64,000 nucleotides of DNA. It comes from Streptomyces sclerotialus (GTDB lineage: Bacteria; Actinomycetota; Actinomycetes; Streptomycetales; Streptomycetaceae). The notes beneath the pieces were generated by a model. That model searched no databases. It saw only the letters and a program-made list of their open reading frames with translations, and was not told where the DNA came from. Below are positions 53,208 to 62,405 of this stretch, one piece after another. The DNA lies in the NCBI RefSeq assembly GCF_040907265.1, contig NZ_JBFOHP010000002.1, positions 372,001-436,000 of the forward strand, in the 5' to 3' direction. The first letter of the stretch is position 1. The number at the start of each line of letters is the position of its first letter. The translations under genes were made by a program, and so were the position numbers.

Positions 53208-54236
53208 CTAGGTGGAGGCGTACTGCTTGGGAAGGGAGCCGGCCTCGGTACACGAAGGGGTGGAACGGGCCGGTTCAGGGGCGCGGTGGGCGCGGCGGTA
53301 GGCCAGTGGGGACAGGCCGAGGTGGCTGTGGAAGTGCTTACGCAGCGCGACGGGGTCCCCGAAGCCGCAGGCCGTGGCGATCCGCGCGACGGTCAGGTCG
53401 CTGGATTCCAGCATGCTGCGTGCCTGGGTCAGCCGGCTCTGCAGCAGCCATTGAAGGGGGCTGGTGCCCACCTCGGCGCGGAACCGCCGGGTGAATGTGC
53501 GCTCACTCATATGCGCGTGGCGGGCCATGTCCCGCAGCGTGAGCGGCTCGGCCAGCCGGCCCAGTGCCCACTGACGGGTGGCCGAGGTGGAACGGTCGGC
53601 ATCCTTCGGCACCGGGTGCTCGATGAACTGTGCCTGCCCGCCCTCGCGCCATGGAGCCACCACGCACCGTCGTGCTGCGGAGGTGGCCACGGCCGCGCCG
53701 TGGTCCCTGCGGACCAGGTGGATGAACAGGTCGATGCCGGCCGCCCCGCCGGCAGCTGTCAGGATGCGTCCGTTGTCGACGAACAGTACGTCGGGATCCA
53801 CCTCGACGTCGGGGAACAGCCGGGTGAACCGGTCGCACAGTGCCCAATGGGTGGTGGCCCGCAGCCCGTCCAGCAGGCCGGCCGCCGCGAGCAGGAACGA
53901 CGATGTGCACAGGCTGACGATGCGGGCCCCGGGCCCGATCCGGCCGAAGGCCGCGGCAACCCGGTCGGGCAACTCACCGGTGGCCAGCAGGAGTTCGTCG
54001 GGCTCCTGAGTGGCGATCACCACGGTGTCCGCACCCTCAAGGAGTGACTCGTCGTCGTCGACGACGATCCGGAAGCCCTCGTTGGTGCGGACCGGCCGGC
54101 CGCCGAGCGAGCAGGTCGTCACGGAATAGAGCCGTTCCCCGGTCGGGTCGAGGGCCTCGTTGAGCACCCGGGCCGGAATGCCCAGGTCCATCGGCATGAC
54201 CCCGTCGAGGGCGAGAACGGCTACACGATGCGGCAT
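53208..54236 (-). CDS. GlxA-like AraC-family regulator with DJ-1/PfpI domain
   Basis: A 342-residue protein: an N-terminal DJ-1/PfpI-like domain (RVAVLALDGVMPMDLGIPAR, with SLCTSSFLLAAAGLLDG where the nucleophile elbow lies; the Cys is at SLCTSS) and a C-terminal AraC double HTH (LRDMARHAHMSERTFTRRFR, VARIATACGFGDPVALRKHF). The start lacks a good ribosome site and may be leaderless. It is divergent from the oxidoreductase pair at 54366 and probably controls it. Confidence 0.88.
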   Translation of the reverse strand: MPHRVAVLALDGVMPMDLGIPARVLNEALDPTGERLYSVTTCSLGGRPVRTNEGFRIVVDDDESLLEGADTVVIATQEPDELLLATGELPDRVAAAFGRIGPGARIVSLCTSSFLLAAAGLLDGLRATTHWALCDRFTRLFPDVEVDPDVLFVDNGRILTAAGGAAGIDLFIHLVRRDHGAAVATSAARRCVVAPWREGGQAQFIEHPVPKDADRSTSATRQWALGRLAEPLTLRDMARHAHMSERTFTRRFRAEVGTSPLQWLLQSRLTQARSMLESSDLTVARIATACGFGDPVALRKHFHSHLGLSPLAYRRAHRAPEPARSTPSCTEAGSLPKQYAST

Positions 54237-54365
54237 GGCTGGAATGGTACGACAGGTGGCTGCCCGGCCACTCACGGCGTCCCTGAGCGTCGGCGAGGCT
54301 GAAGCACGTGGCCGGGGGCTGGTCCCGGGCCGAAGAACGTGCGAAGCAGATATGAGCGAGGAAAT

Positions 54366-55328
54366 ATGAGCGAGCGGACGATGCGCGCCGTCACCATCAC
54401 GAAGTTCGGCGGACCGGAAGTGCTGGCCGCCGGGCGGGTCGCACGCCCCGAGCCGTTGCCGACCGAGGTGCTGGTACGCGTGCACGCCGCCGGGATCAAC
54501 CCGGTGGACTGGAAGACCCGCGCAGGCCACGGTATGGCCGGGCTGCAGACGTTGCCGTTGATCCTCGGCTGGGACGTCTCCGGCGTCGTCGAGGAGGTCG
54601 GCTTCGGGGTCACTACGCTCGCACCCGGCGACGAGGTCTACGCCATGCCGTGGTTCCCGCGCCCGGCCGGTGGATACGCCGAGTTCGTCACGGCACCGTC
54701 CCGCCAGTTCGCCCGCAAGCCGGCCTCGCTCTCGCACGTCGAGGCCGCGGCCCTGCCGCTCGCGGCGCTCACCGCCTGGCAGGCCCTGGTGGACACGGCG
54801 CGCGTCACCGGCGGGCAGCGGGTACTGGTGCACGCCGCGGCCGGTGGCGTGGGGCACTTGGCGGTGCAGTTCGCCAAGCACCTCGGCGCCGAAGTGATCG
54901 CGACCGCCCGCGAGCCCCGGCACACCTGGCTCAAGGAACTGGGCGCGGACGAGACCATCGACTACACCCGGCAGCGGTTCGAGGAAGCCACCGGCAAGGT
55001 CGATGTCGTGATCGACCTGATCGGCGCTGCGGATGACACCGACGTACGGTCCGTGTCGGTGACCCGGCCCGGCGGGCTGATCGTCTCCATCCCGGGCGGT
55101 GTCTCCGACGCCCTGGCCACCGCGGCCCGGCAGGCGGGGGTGCGCACCAGCCCACTGCTGGTCGAGCCGGACGCCGCCGCCCTGTCGGCCGTCGCCGACC
55201 TGGTCGACTCCGGCGCGGTCCGGGTCGAGGTCGAACGCACCTTCCCCCTGGAGCAGGCCGCCGAAGCGCACCGGCTGGGCGAGACCAACCGCACCCGCGG
55301 CAAGCTCGTGCTGGAGGTGGCGCAGTGA
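54366..55328 (+). CDS. Zinc-free alcohol dehydrogenase / quinone oxidoreductase-like protein
   Basis: A 320-residue MDR-family NADP-dependent oxidoreductase. The N-terminal GroES-like part has PEVLVRVHAAGINPVDWKTR-like sequence and lacks the zinc-ligand cysteines. The nucleotide-binding motif is HAAAGGVGHLAVQFAKHLGA near residue 155. Such enzymes reduce quinones or enones. GAGG precedes the ATG, and the stop overlaps the GTG of the next gene. Confidence 0.88.
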   Translation: MSERTMRAVTITKFGGPEVLAAGRVARPEPLPTEVLVRVHAAGINPVDWKTRAGHGMAGLQTLPLILGWDVSGVVEEVGFGVTTLAPGDEVYAMPWFPRPAGGYAEFVTAPSRQFARKPASLSHVEAAALPLAALTAWQALVDTARVTGGQRVLVHAAAGGVGHLAVQFAKHLGAEVIATAREPRHTWLKELGADETIDYTRQRFEEATGKVDVVIDLIGAADDTDVRSVSVTRPGGLIVSIPGGVSDALATAARQAGVRTSPLLVEPDAAALSAVADLVDSGAVRVEVERTFPLEQAAEAHRLGETNRTRGKLVLEVAQ

Positions 55329-56296
55329 CGTCGACGACCGCGCTCGTGGTGGGAGGCACCGGGGCCATGGGGTCCCGGGTCGTCCGCGCCCTCGCCGCAC
55401 GGACCGGCACCGTCGTGCGGGTGCTGACCCGCGACCCGTCCTCGGACCGGGCCCGCGCCCTGGTCGAGCGCACTCCCGGGGACATCCGGCCCGTCCGCGG
55501 TGACCTGGACGACGAGCAGTCCCTGAAGGCTGCCTTCCAAGGCGTCGACGAGGCCTTCTGCAACACCGACTTCTTCGCCACCGCCAGCCCTCAGCAGGAG
55601 TACGCACAGGGGCTGCGGGCCCTGCGCGCGGCACAGCAGGCCGGGGTGGACCGGTTCGTCTGGTCGTCACTGGACAACGCCGCCGTCCTCACCGACGGGC
55701 GTATCCCGGTCCCGCACTACGACGCGAAGGCCGCTGTGGAGGCCCACATCGCGTTGCAGCGCTCCGAAGAGGCCATGCGGCGGGAGACCGACGGCTGGTA
55801 CTCGCGGCATGTCGCCGTCCTGGTGACCGCACCGTACTTCGAGAACCTGTACGAGCTGGCCCCGCAGCCGGCTCGGCTGTCCGACGGACGCGAGGGCCTC
55901 GTGTTCGCCCTGCCGCTCGGCGAGACCGGTCGCTGGCCCTTGATCGCGCTCGACGACATCGCCTTCTTCGCCCGCCACCAGCTCGACCACTGGGACGACT
56001 GGGGCGGCCGGACCCTGCGCATCGCCGCCGAAGCGCTCACCGGTGACCAGATCGCGGCAGCCTTCGAGAAGGCAACCGGTGTGCCGAGCGTGTATCAGGC
56101 GGTGGACCTGGAGGAGTTCAGCCGCTCTCTACCCGGTATCGGCCACGACCTGGCCGCGATGTTCGCCTTCTTCCAGGACCGCGACCTCCTCTCCCACGAC
56201 CGGGACCTGCCGGCCCTGCGCGCCCTGCACCCCGACCTCGCCACCTTCGGCGACTGGTTGGCCACCACGCGATGGGACGGCGCCGCCGGGAGATGA
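55325..56296 (+). CDS. NmrA-like NAD(P)-binding protein
   Basis: A 323-residue atypical short-chain dehydrogenase. The Rossmann motif is ALVVGGTGAMGSRVVRAL; the YxxxK site is replaced, as in NmrA/isoflavone-reductase-like proteins (FVWSSLDNAAV, YDAKAAVEAHI). It may sense redox through NAD(P) or reduce a small molecule. The GTGA overlap couples it to the oxidoreductase before it. Confidence 0.82.
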   Translation: MTSTTALVVGGTGAMGSRVVRALAARTGTVVRVLTRDPSSDRARALVERTPGDIRPVRGDLDDEQSLKAAFQGVDEAFCNTDFFATASPQQEYAQGLRALRAAQQAGVDRFVWSSLDNAAVLTDGRIPVPHYDAKAAVEAHIALQRSEEAMRRETDGWYSRHVAVLVTAPYFENLYELAPQPARLSDGREGLVFALPLGETGRWPLIALDDIAFFARHQLDHWDDWGGRTLRIAAEALTGDQIAAAFEKATGVPSVYQAVDLEEFSRSLPGIGHDLAAMFAFFQDRDLLSHDRDLPALRALHPDLATFGDWLATTRWDGAAGR

Positions 56297-56316
56297 CCAC
56301 GCGGCGGCACCGTCAT

Positions 56317-56353
56317 CCTCGGCTCACAGCCGTCGGCGGCGGCTGTGCCGAGG
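56317..56353 (+). terminator. Hairpin terminator between convergent genes
   Basis: CCTCGG-(CT)-CACAGCCG and CGGCTGTG-CCGAGG pair with a 2-nt bulge around a short GC loop. It lies 20 bp after the NmrA-like stop and 120 bp before the end of the convergent flavin monooxygenase gene. Confidence 0.7.
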
Positions 56354-56472
56354 AGCCCCCTTTCCTCCAGCGGCGCCTCGTCGCCGGGTCGGTGCCGGCG
56401 GGACCGGCGCGATCCGCCGTGCCGCCCAGCGCCTTCCGCGCCACACGACGGCCGGGGGCCGGCAGCCGTCCT

Positions 56473-58032
56473 TCAGCCGACTGCCGCCCCCGCCCCGCTC
56501 CTGGCGAGGGCATCGTCGAGAAACGCTTCCAAGGGACGGATGTGGGCCGCCTCGTCCTGCCATGCGTTCTCCAGGTCGCTCGCAATGTGATGCTCGGCGA
56601 GGACCGCACCCGCGCGGCAGTGTCGGACCACCGGGTGCAGATAGCTGGAAGCGGTGCCGCTGCTCGCATGCACCACCTCGCCCGCGAACGGCACCTGCGC
56701 CTCGTGGGCAGGGCCGTACTCGAGGGTGACGAGGAAGACGTCGTCAGCGGGGCCGGCCACCGTTGCCCGGTCCGGCCGGGCCGGCAGCTCCTCGTAGTAA
56801 CGGGCCTGTCCGGTGGGGGGCACCACCAGGAAGTCCGCGAGCGTTCCGTACTGCTGCCACAGGGCGGAAGACCGGTTCACCCGTGCCAGAACGGCGGCGG
56901 CGAGTCCGCGGGTGTCCGGCGCCACGTCGCGAGCCGGCCAGGGCACGCCGTGGTAACGCTCGTTCAGGGTGCGGTAGAGGGCGCGGGCACCGTACCGGAA
57001 CCCATGGATGAAGCCGTTCGTCGACTTCCGGTAGTCCAGCTGCTGAGTCAGCGTTCCCGCGAAGAAGAGCCCTTCGACGTTCACCGACTCGTAACGGTCG
57101 GTGAGTTCGGGGAAACGGTCGTTGACGGCGAGCCGCGGACGGCAGCCCTCGTCGAACACGGAGGCATCGAAGCGGAAGCCGGTGCAGGCGATGACACGGT
57201 CGTACGGAATCGTGACCTCGCCCCGGGTGAACCCGAAGGTCACCCAGCAGCCGCCGCCCTCCGCCGCAGCGATCCGCTTCACCGGCACGTCCAGCACCGC
57301 GTTCTGTGCCTTGAGTTGGTAGGTGTCCAGGAAGTTGTTGTTCACGGCCCGAAGGTGGCCGACGAAGTGCGTGTGCCACGCCAGGCTGACGGGACGCGGT
57401 CCGGCGACATGAATGACGGCGGCGTTGGCCACGAGGTTGTCGGCGGTCTCGAACGCCGAGTTGCCCTTTCCGATGATGAGCACGCGCTGTCCGGTGAATT
57501 CCTCCGGATCGACCGACACCGTGGAGTAGTGCTCCGCGAGGTCCGCACCCGGTATGTCCGGGACGTTGGCGCGGCTCACCCCGGTGGCCATCACGAGGCG
57601 GCGAGCTCGGTAGGTGTCACCGTGGTCGTCCAGGACGGTGAAACCCTCCGCGCACCGCGAGACCCGTTCGGCTCGGCGGCCGAAGGTGATGCGCAGGCCG
57701 TGGCCTGCCGCGAAGTCCGCCAGATAGCGCACGAAGTCGTCCGCCGGCGGGAAGTATTGCTCGCTGTAGCGCGTGAACAGCAGTTTCGGGTCGTCGGAGA
57801 GCAGGGAGTTCCAGTCCATCCGCAGGTTGAACTCCGGGTCGTCGCTCCCGGTGTACCGCTTGTTGTTGGAAATCATCTGGCGGTGCCGGGGAAAGGTGGT
57901 GAAAAACGTACCTGGGGCGTCACCTTGCTCCAGCACCGTGTAGTCGTGGCCATCGCGTTCGAGGTAGTAGGCCAATTGCAGGCCTGCCGGGCCTGCGCCC
58001 ACTATCAGGTAGTCCGTCGTGGTGTGCGTCAT
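56473..58032 (-). CDS. Flavin-dependent monooxygenase (FOXRED2-like)
   Basis: A 519-residue two-dinucleotide-binding flavoprotein: FAD motif DYLIVGAGPAGLQLAYYLER at residues 7-26, NADP motif RVLIIGKGNSAFETADNL near 183 and the ATG-type motif CTGFRFDASVFD near 285. It is related to N- or S-oxidising monooxygenases. It is the last gene of a same-strand operon whose previous gene (the 57-residue membrane protein) ends 20 bp upstream. Substrate unknown; oxidation of the cluster's product is inferred. Confidence 0.85.
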   Translation of the reverse strand: MTHTTTDYLIVGAGPAGLQLAYYLERDGHDYTVLEQGDAPGTFFTTFPRHRQMISNNKRYTGSDDPEFNLRMDWNSLLSDDPKLLFTRYSEQYFPPADDFVRYLADFAAGHGLRITFGRRAERVSRCAEGFTVLDDHGDTYRARRLVMATGVSRANVPDIPGADLAEHYSTVSVDPEEFTGQRVLIIGKGNSAFETADNLVANAAVIHVAGPRPVSLAWHTHFVGHLRAVNNNFLDTYQLKAQNAVLDVPVKRIAAAEGGGCWVTFGFTRGEVTIPYDRVIACTGFRFDASVFDEGCRPRLAVNDRFPELTDRYESVNVEGLFFAGTLTQQLDYRKSTNGFIHGFRYGARALYRTLNERYHGVPWPARDVAPDTRGLAAAVLARVNRSSALWQQYGTLADFLVVPPTGQARYYEELPARPDRATVAGPADDVFLVTLEYGPAHEAQVPFAGEVVHASSGTASSYLHPVVRHCRAGAVLAEHHIASDLENAWQDEAAHIRPLEAFLDDALARSGAGAAVG

Positions 58033-58051
58033 CTCAGCCTCTCCACGGTCT

Positions 58052-58225
58052 TCAGACGTTCGCCGGGTGGCGCTTCCGCGTACGGGAGCGTTCGGTGCTC
58101 GGGATCCAATAGGTGTTGCGGTGCGGCTGGCGAGCGCGGTGCAGCGGGTCGTGGAAGACCCGCACCAGGAGGCCGGCCGGCGTGACGACGAGGTAGTAGA
58201 GCAGGAAGAGAAGTACTGCGCGCAT
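58052..58225 (-). CDS. 57-residue membrane protein (SxtJ-like end)
   Basis: A small gene with GGAGG 8 bp before its ATG. It encodes RAVLLFLLYYLVVTPAGLLV, one transmembrane helix, then VRVFHDPLHRARQPHRNTYW with IPSTERSRTR. The pattern (hydrophobic stretch, TPxGLLxR, DPL, YWIP) matches the C-terminal part of SxtJ-type proteins, which often sit beside carbamoyltransferase genes. Here the carbamoyltransferase gene is 42 bp upstream. Function is unknown. Confidence 0.72.
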   Translation of the reverse strand: MRAVLLFLLYYLVVTPAGLLVRVFHDPLHRARQPHRNTYWIPSTERSRTRKRHPANV

Positions 58226-58266
58226 GCGGATTCCTCCGGTCGGCCGCTTCGGCAGTGTCGTGGTGG

Positions 58267-60102
58267 TCAGTCGAGCGGGATGGCGGCGCGCCAGTCCTCC
58301 TCATCGCGCCGCTCCGGCTTGTCCTGCCTGGAGACGAGGAAGTTCCCCAGAGCGAGAACGTCGATGTCGGTGCGCAGGAAGCAGGTGAGGGCTTCCTCCG
58401 GGGTGTTCACGATGGGTTCGCCCCGGACGTTGAAGGAGGTGTTCACGAGCACCGGGCAGCCGGTCAGCTCTCCGAAGCGGGTCAGCAGCCGGTGGTACAG
58501 GGGATTGTCGTCCGCCGCCACCGTCTGCACTCTCGCCGAGAGGTCGACGTGCGTAACGGCCGGAATCACCGAGCGCGGTACACGCAGCAGATCCAGCCCC
58601 GTGAGGCCATGGCCGTCGTCGGTGCCGACCTGTTTGCTTGCGTCCACATGGGCGACCAGCTGCATGTACGGGCTCTGCTGAGCGAGCCGGAAATACTCCC
58701 GGGCATTCTCCGCGCGCACCGACGGCGCGAACGGCCGGAACGACTCCCGGAACTTGATTTTTTGATTCATCTTCGCCTGCATGCCCGGGTCCCGCGGGTC
58801 GCCGAGGATCGAGCGACTGCCCAGTGCCCGGGGGCCGAACTCCATCCGGCCCTGGAACCACCCGACGACCTGACCGGCTGCCAGGGCGCTCGCTGCCTGT
58901 CGTACCAGCTCGTCCGTCTCGAGCCGGGTGTACGGGATGCCCCTGCGGTCCAGGCAGGTCCGGATGGCCTCCTCGCCGTATGCAGGGCCGAGCAGTGCCC
59001 CGGCCATGGCGTCCCGGCCCCGCTCCGTGTGCGGGCGCAGCGCGCCTTGGTCGTTCGCCAACGACAGGGCCGCGCCGAGCGCGCCGCCCGCGTCGCCGGC
59101 CGCCGGCTGAACCCAGATCTCCTCGATGTCCGGGTCCCGTGCGAGCCTGCCGTTGGCCACGCAGTTCAGCGCGACACCGCCGGCCAGGCACAGGTGGCGT
59201 TCGCCCGTCAGCCGCCGGGCCGTCCGGGCGAGTGCGACGACGGCCTCTTCGGTCACCTGCTGTACGGACGCCGCCAGGTCGAATTCACGCTCGGTCAGCG
59301 GGCCCTCCGGTTCGCGTCGCGGCCCACCGAAGAGTTCTTCGAAACCACGCCCGGTCATGGTGCGGCCGTGCAAGTACGTGAAGTACCGCATGTTCAGCCG
59401 GAACGATCCGTCCGACTTGATGTCGATGAGCTGGTTACGGATGACATCGGCGTACCGCGGTGTTCCGTACGGCGCGAGCCCCATCAGCTTGTACTCGCCC
59501 GAGTCCACCTTGAAGCCGCAGAAATAGGTGAAAGCGGAGTACAGAAACCCCAGCGAATGCGGAAAACGCAATTCAGCGACCGGACGGAGGCGCCGCTCCA
59601 CACCGTGCCATATGGTGGTGGTCGCCCACTCCCCCACCCCATCGATGCAGAGCACCGCAGCGCTCCGAAAGGGGCTTGGATAGAAGGCGGACGCCGCGTG
59701 TGACTCGTGGTGCCGCCGACAGGATACGCGGGGAACCGGCCCCGGCGCGAGCGCGGCAAGTTCGGCCCGTACCACGTCGGCAGCACGGCGTTTCCATCCG
59801 AGCCAGGCCGGCAGGGCACTGCGGAACGGCACGAATCCCCGTGGCGCAGCCCCCAGAAATGTGGCGAGCACTCTCCGGAATTTCAGCCGGGGGTCTTCGT
59901 AGTAGGCGACTCCCGTCAGGTCGCCGAGCCCGACGCCGCCTTCGTTCAGGCAGTACCGCACGGCCCCGGTGGGGAATCCGGGTTCGTGGCGGCGCCGGCT
60001 GAAACGCTCCTCCTGCGCCGCCGCGATCGGAATGCCGTCGCTGACCAGGGCCGCGGCACTGTCGTGGTAGTAGGCGGAGATTCCGAGCACCAACGTGGAC
60101 AT
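58267..60102 (-). CDS. Carbamoyltransferase (NodU/CmcH family)
   Basis: A 611-residue enzyme that would transfer a carbamoyl group from carbamoyl phosphate, via carbamoyl-AMP, to a hydroxyl of a metabolite. The N-terminal Kae1-like domain has LGISAYYHDSAAALV, RRHHESHAASAFYPSPF and FKVDSGEYKLMGLAPYG; the C-terminal domain has GRMEFGPRALGSRSILGDPR. ATG 60102 has AGAGGGG upstream. It is homologous to the catalytic half of HypF but belongs to the antibiotic/Nod-factor branch. Confidence 0.9.
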   Translation of the reverse strand: MSTLVLGISAYYHDSAAALVSDGIPIAAAQEERFSRRRHEPGFPTGAVRYCLNEGGVGLGDLTGVAYYEDPRLKFRRVLATFLGAAPRGFVPFRSALPAWLGWKRRAADVVRAELAALAPGPVPRVSCRRHHESHAASAFYPSPFRSAAVLCIDGVGEWATTTIWHGVERRLRPVAELRFPHSLGFLYSAFTYFCGFKVDSGEYKLMGLAPYGTPRYADVIRNQLIDIKSDGSFRLNMRYFTYLHGRTMTGRGFEELFGGPRREPEGPLTEREFDLAASVQQVTEEAVVALARTARRLTGERHLCLAGGVALNCVANGRLARDPDIEEIWVQPAAGDAGGALGAALSLANDQGALRPHTERGRDAMAGALLGPAYGEEAIRTCLDRRGIPYTRLETDELVRQAASALAAGQVVGWFQGRMEFGPRALGSRSILGDPRDPGMQAKMNQKIKFRESFRPFAPSVRAENAREYFRLAQQSPYMQLVAHVDASKQVGTDDGHGLTGLDLLRVPRSVIPAVTHVDLSARVQTVAADDNPLYHRLLTRFGELTGCPVLVNTSFNVRGEPIVNTPEEALTCFLRTDIDVLALGNFLVSRQDKPERRDEEDWRAAIPLD

Positions 60103-60159
60103 CCAACCCCTCTCCAAGGAAGCGAGCGCGGTGCGAGCCCCGGCGCGGTCGGACCGGCA

Positions 60160-60267
60160 TCAGTAGAGCGGATACATCGAAGCGTCGTCGTCCGGCTTCC
60201 TCCTGCGCGCTGCCCGCTTCCTCAGAAGTGCGCCGATGAACGGTATTTTCTGGAGGATCCGCGTCAT
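60160..60267 (-). CDS. 35-residue peptide gene between hydrolase and carbamoyltransferase
   Basis: A very short gene with a strong GGAAGGAG 6 bp before its ATG. The product has a hydrophobic/amphipathic start (ILQKIPFIGALLRK), an Arg/Lys cluster and an acidic, Tyr-ended tail (PDDDASMYPLY). It contains no Cys. It lies in the same direction as its neighbours, about 60 bp from the carbamoyltransferase start. It could be a RiPP-like precursor or a small enzyme-associated protein; neither is shown. Confidence 0.6.
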   Translation of the reverse strand: MTRILQKIPFIGALLRKRAARRRKPDDDASMYPLY

Positions 60268-60419
60268 GGTTCTCCTTCCCGAAAAGCCTGGCATTGACGC
60301 TACGGCAACGGCGAGCGGCAGTCGATGCATCGAGCAGTAAAGTGTTAGCAATACCGACGGAGAACCGGCGGCGAATGCGAGCGGGCCAGGACCGGGTGCA
60401 CCACATCGCAGCAGCGCGC

Positions 60420-62393
60420 TCATGCCACTCGCAGGTCGGAGGCGAACTCCTTACGGGCGCCGGCCAGTTCCGCCCTGTATGCGGCGCGCTCGGGTCCGCA
60501 CATGTTCAGAAGATCGTAGTCGGCATATCTTTCGTGTACGCCGCGGAGCCGGTCCATTTTCTCCAGCAGGGAGAGCGCTGTTTTCTCGGCAGCCGCGTCC
60601 GGCAGCGCCCTGGCGGCCAACACGCACACGTACAGCGCTTCGACGGCCTGCTCCAGTTCCCACAACGGATAGAGCATGCTGCGCCGGGAATGTGTTCCGT
60701 AGCGAAATCCCTCGCGCAAGTACCAGAATTTCACCCTCGCGATGCGTTCGGCACGGGTGTCCTCGAAGAGAGCCGGGTGGCCGGCGAGATGGTGGCGGAC
60801 CCGGTCGAGAACGCGCCGGCAGTACGCCACGTCCGGAGCCGGTTCGGCAACGCGGTCGAACGGTAGGTCCGGCAGGATGCGTTCCCGGTGGATGTCCGGT
60901 GCCAGCTGCCAATGGCTGCCCGCAGCGTCCGGCAGTCCATCCAGCCGGCGCGCCTCGGCCATCGCGGCGTAGCCGTGGAGCAGCCGGTAGAGATAGAACT
61001 CCGGGAAACGCCCGGTCTCCCACCCGTGCACGGGCGGCGCCCTTCGGACGTCCGCCAGCGACGTGATCATCGGATGCCGGAACGCGAACCGGAGTGTGTG
61101 CACCACGTTCGCCTGGACGTCCGACTCCGGCACCGGCCATTCGGGGGTCGCTGCCGCAGCGCCCGGGCCTTCCGGTTCGCGGGCCCCGTCGACCATGACG
61201 GCAGTGGCACGCTGTACGTCACCCCCTTCGGCGCGCGTATCGATGGCGAACCGGTCGGTCATCGTGCGACCGATGTCGAAGAACGCGTCTGTGTTCGGGT
61301 GTACGCAGTGATATCCCGCATCGCGTTCGGAGCCGCTGCGCGGGCCGCCAGGCAGCCGCTCGTTGATGGCCTCCGCGATGGCCCGGTGTCCCTCGGCGGT
61401 GGGATGGCAGTAGTCGACGAAGTCACCGGGCGCGAGGACCTGGGCCAGGTCGATGACGTCGACGTGGTCGTACGCGGAGAGGTGCGTGATGTGCTGCCGG
61501 TACGCGCTCTTGGCGCGGTAGAGGTTGCTGTCCCGCTCCACCGCCAGCTGAGCGTACTCGAAAGCCTCCTCGTGCCGGCCGCGGCGGTCGAGCATACGAC
61601 TCAGATTGAAGGCGGCGACCGCCCCGGAGGCACCGTCGGCCCCGGCCAGCTGCCGCAACATGGTCAGCGGGCGGTCACCACCGTGCTGCTCGTCCAGCAG
61701 CACGGCAAGGTTGTTCGTGGCGATCGTTGCCGCCCGGGACGGACGGTCCATGAGCCGGCGGTAGCGGTCGAGCGCAGTGGCGGCCTCGCCTCGCTCGTGC
61801 GCGCCGATGGCCTCGATCAGCAGGTCCGACGGCGTGCCGTTCGCCTTCAGTGTGCCTGACCATGAGTTGTCCAGTCCGACGAAGCGGTAGAACGGTGCGT
61901 TGCTTCCCATGAGAGCAGCGGGGAAACGGTGATTGGCAACGGGGTTGATCAGGACGATGCGCGTACGCCGGTGCCGTGCCGCGCGGACGATCGACTCGAT
62001 GTTCCTGCCGAACTCGCGTGGTGTGGTGGCGACGGTCGGCGACTCCTGCCCCTCGTCGAACACTGCCTGTTCGGGCGGCCGGATGCGGATCACCGAGCGG
62101 CGGTCGCCCCGGTTCCGCCGTGGCTTCCGGATGTCGCGCCAGCGACGGTAGGCACCCTTGTGGGGAGACTGCGCGCCATCGGTGTTGCCCAGGTAGACGA
62201 CCACGGTGTCCCAGCGTCGCCGCGCCTGCACGCGCAGGTAGTAACGCGCCGCGTCAGCGCTGCTGAAGGCCGGCACCGCATGGTTCTCGATCCGGTGTGC
62301 CCTGCCCAGTAATGCGTGCAGGACCACCGGGTACACGGCTTGCGGGGCCCCGATGCCGGCGCTGCACGAATCGCCGAGGACCAGGATTCTCAT
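60420..62393 (-). CDS. SGNH/GDSL-type hydrolase fused to a helical repeat region
   Basis: A 657-residue protein. Residues 1-125 and 310-350 give the SGNH set: RILVLGDSCSAGIG (nucleophile Ser), VVYLGNTDG (Asn) and DYCHPTAEGHRAI (Asp/His). Between them is a TPR-like helical insert (ATNNLAVLLDEQHGG, NLSRMLDRRGRHEEAFEYAQ). The C-terminal 300 residues are mostly helical and not recognised. There is no signal peptide. GAAGGAGGG precedes the ATG. It may act as an O-acyl transferase or esterase on the cluster's product. Confidence 0.78.
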   Translation of the reverse strand: MRILVLGDSCSAGIGAPQAVYPVVLHALLGRAHRIENHAVPAFSSADAARYYLRVQARRRWDTVVVYLGNTDGAQSPHKGAYRRWRDIRKPRRNRGDRRSVIRIRPPEQAVFDEGQESPTVATTPREFGRNIESIVRAARHRRTRIVLINPVANHRFPAALMGSNAPFYRFVGLDNSWSGTLKANGTPSDLLIEAIGAHERGEAATALDRYRRLMDRPSRAATIATNNLAVLLDEQHGGDRPLTMLRQLAGADGASGAVAAFNLSRMLDRRGRHEEAFEYAQLAVERDSNLYRAKSAYRQHITHLSAYDHVDVIDLAQVLAPGDFVDYCHPTAEGHRAIAEAINERLPGGPRSGSERDAGYHCVHPNTDAFFDIGRTMTDRFAIDTRAEGGDVQRATAVMVDGAREPEGPGAAAATPEWPVPESDVQANVVHTLRFAFRHPMITSLADVRRAPPVHGWETGRFPEFYLYRLLHGYAAMAEARRLDGLPDAAGSHWQLAPDIHRERILPDLPFDRVAEPAPDVAYCRRVLDRVRHHLAGHPALFEDTRAERIARVKFWYLREGFRYGTHSRRSMLYPLWELEQAVEALYVCVLAARALPDAAAEKTALSLLEKMDRLRGVHERYADYDLLNMCGPERAAYRAELAGARKEFASDLRVA

Positions 62394-62405
62394 GGTGTCC
62401 CTCCT

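Noticed and set aside
58029..58304. 91-codon frame overlapping the 57-residue membrane protein gene
   Set aside because: Its composition is Arg/Pro/Ala-rich without a ribosome site, whereas the 58052-58225 frame has GGAGG and a membrane helix.
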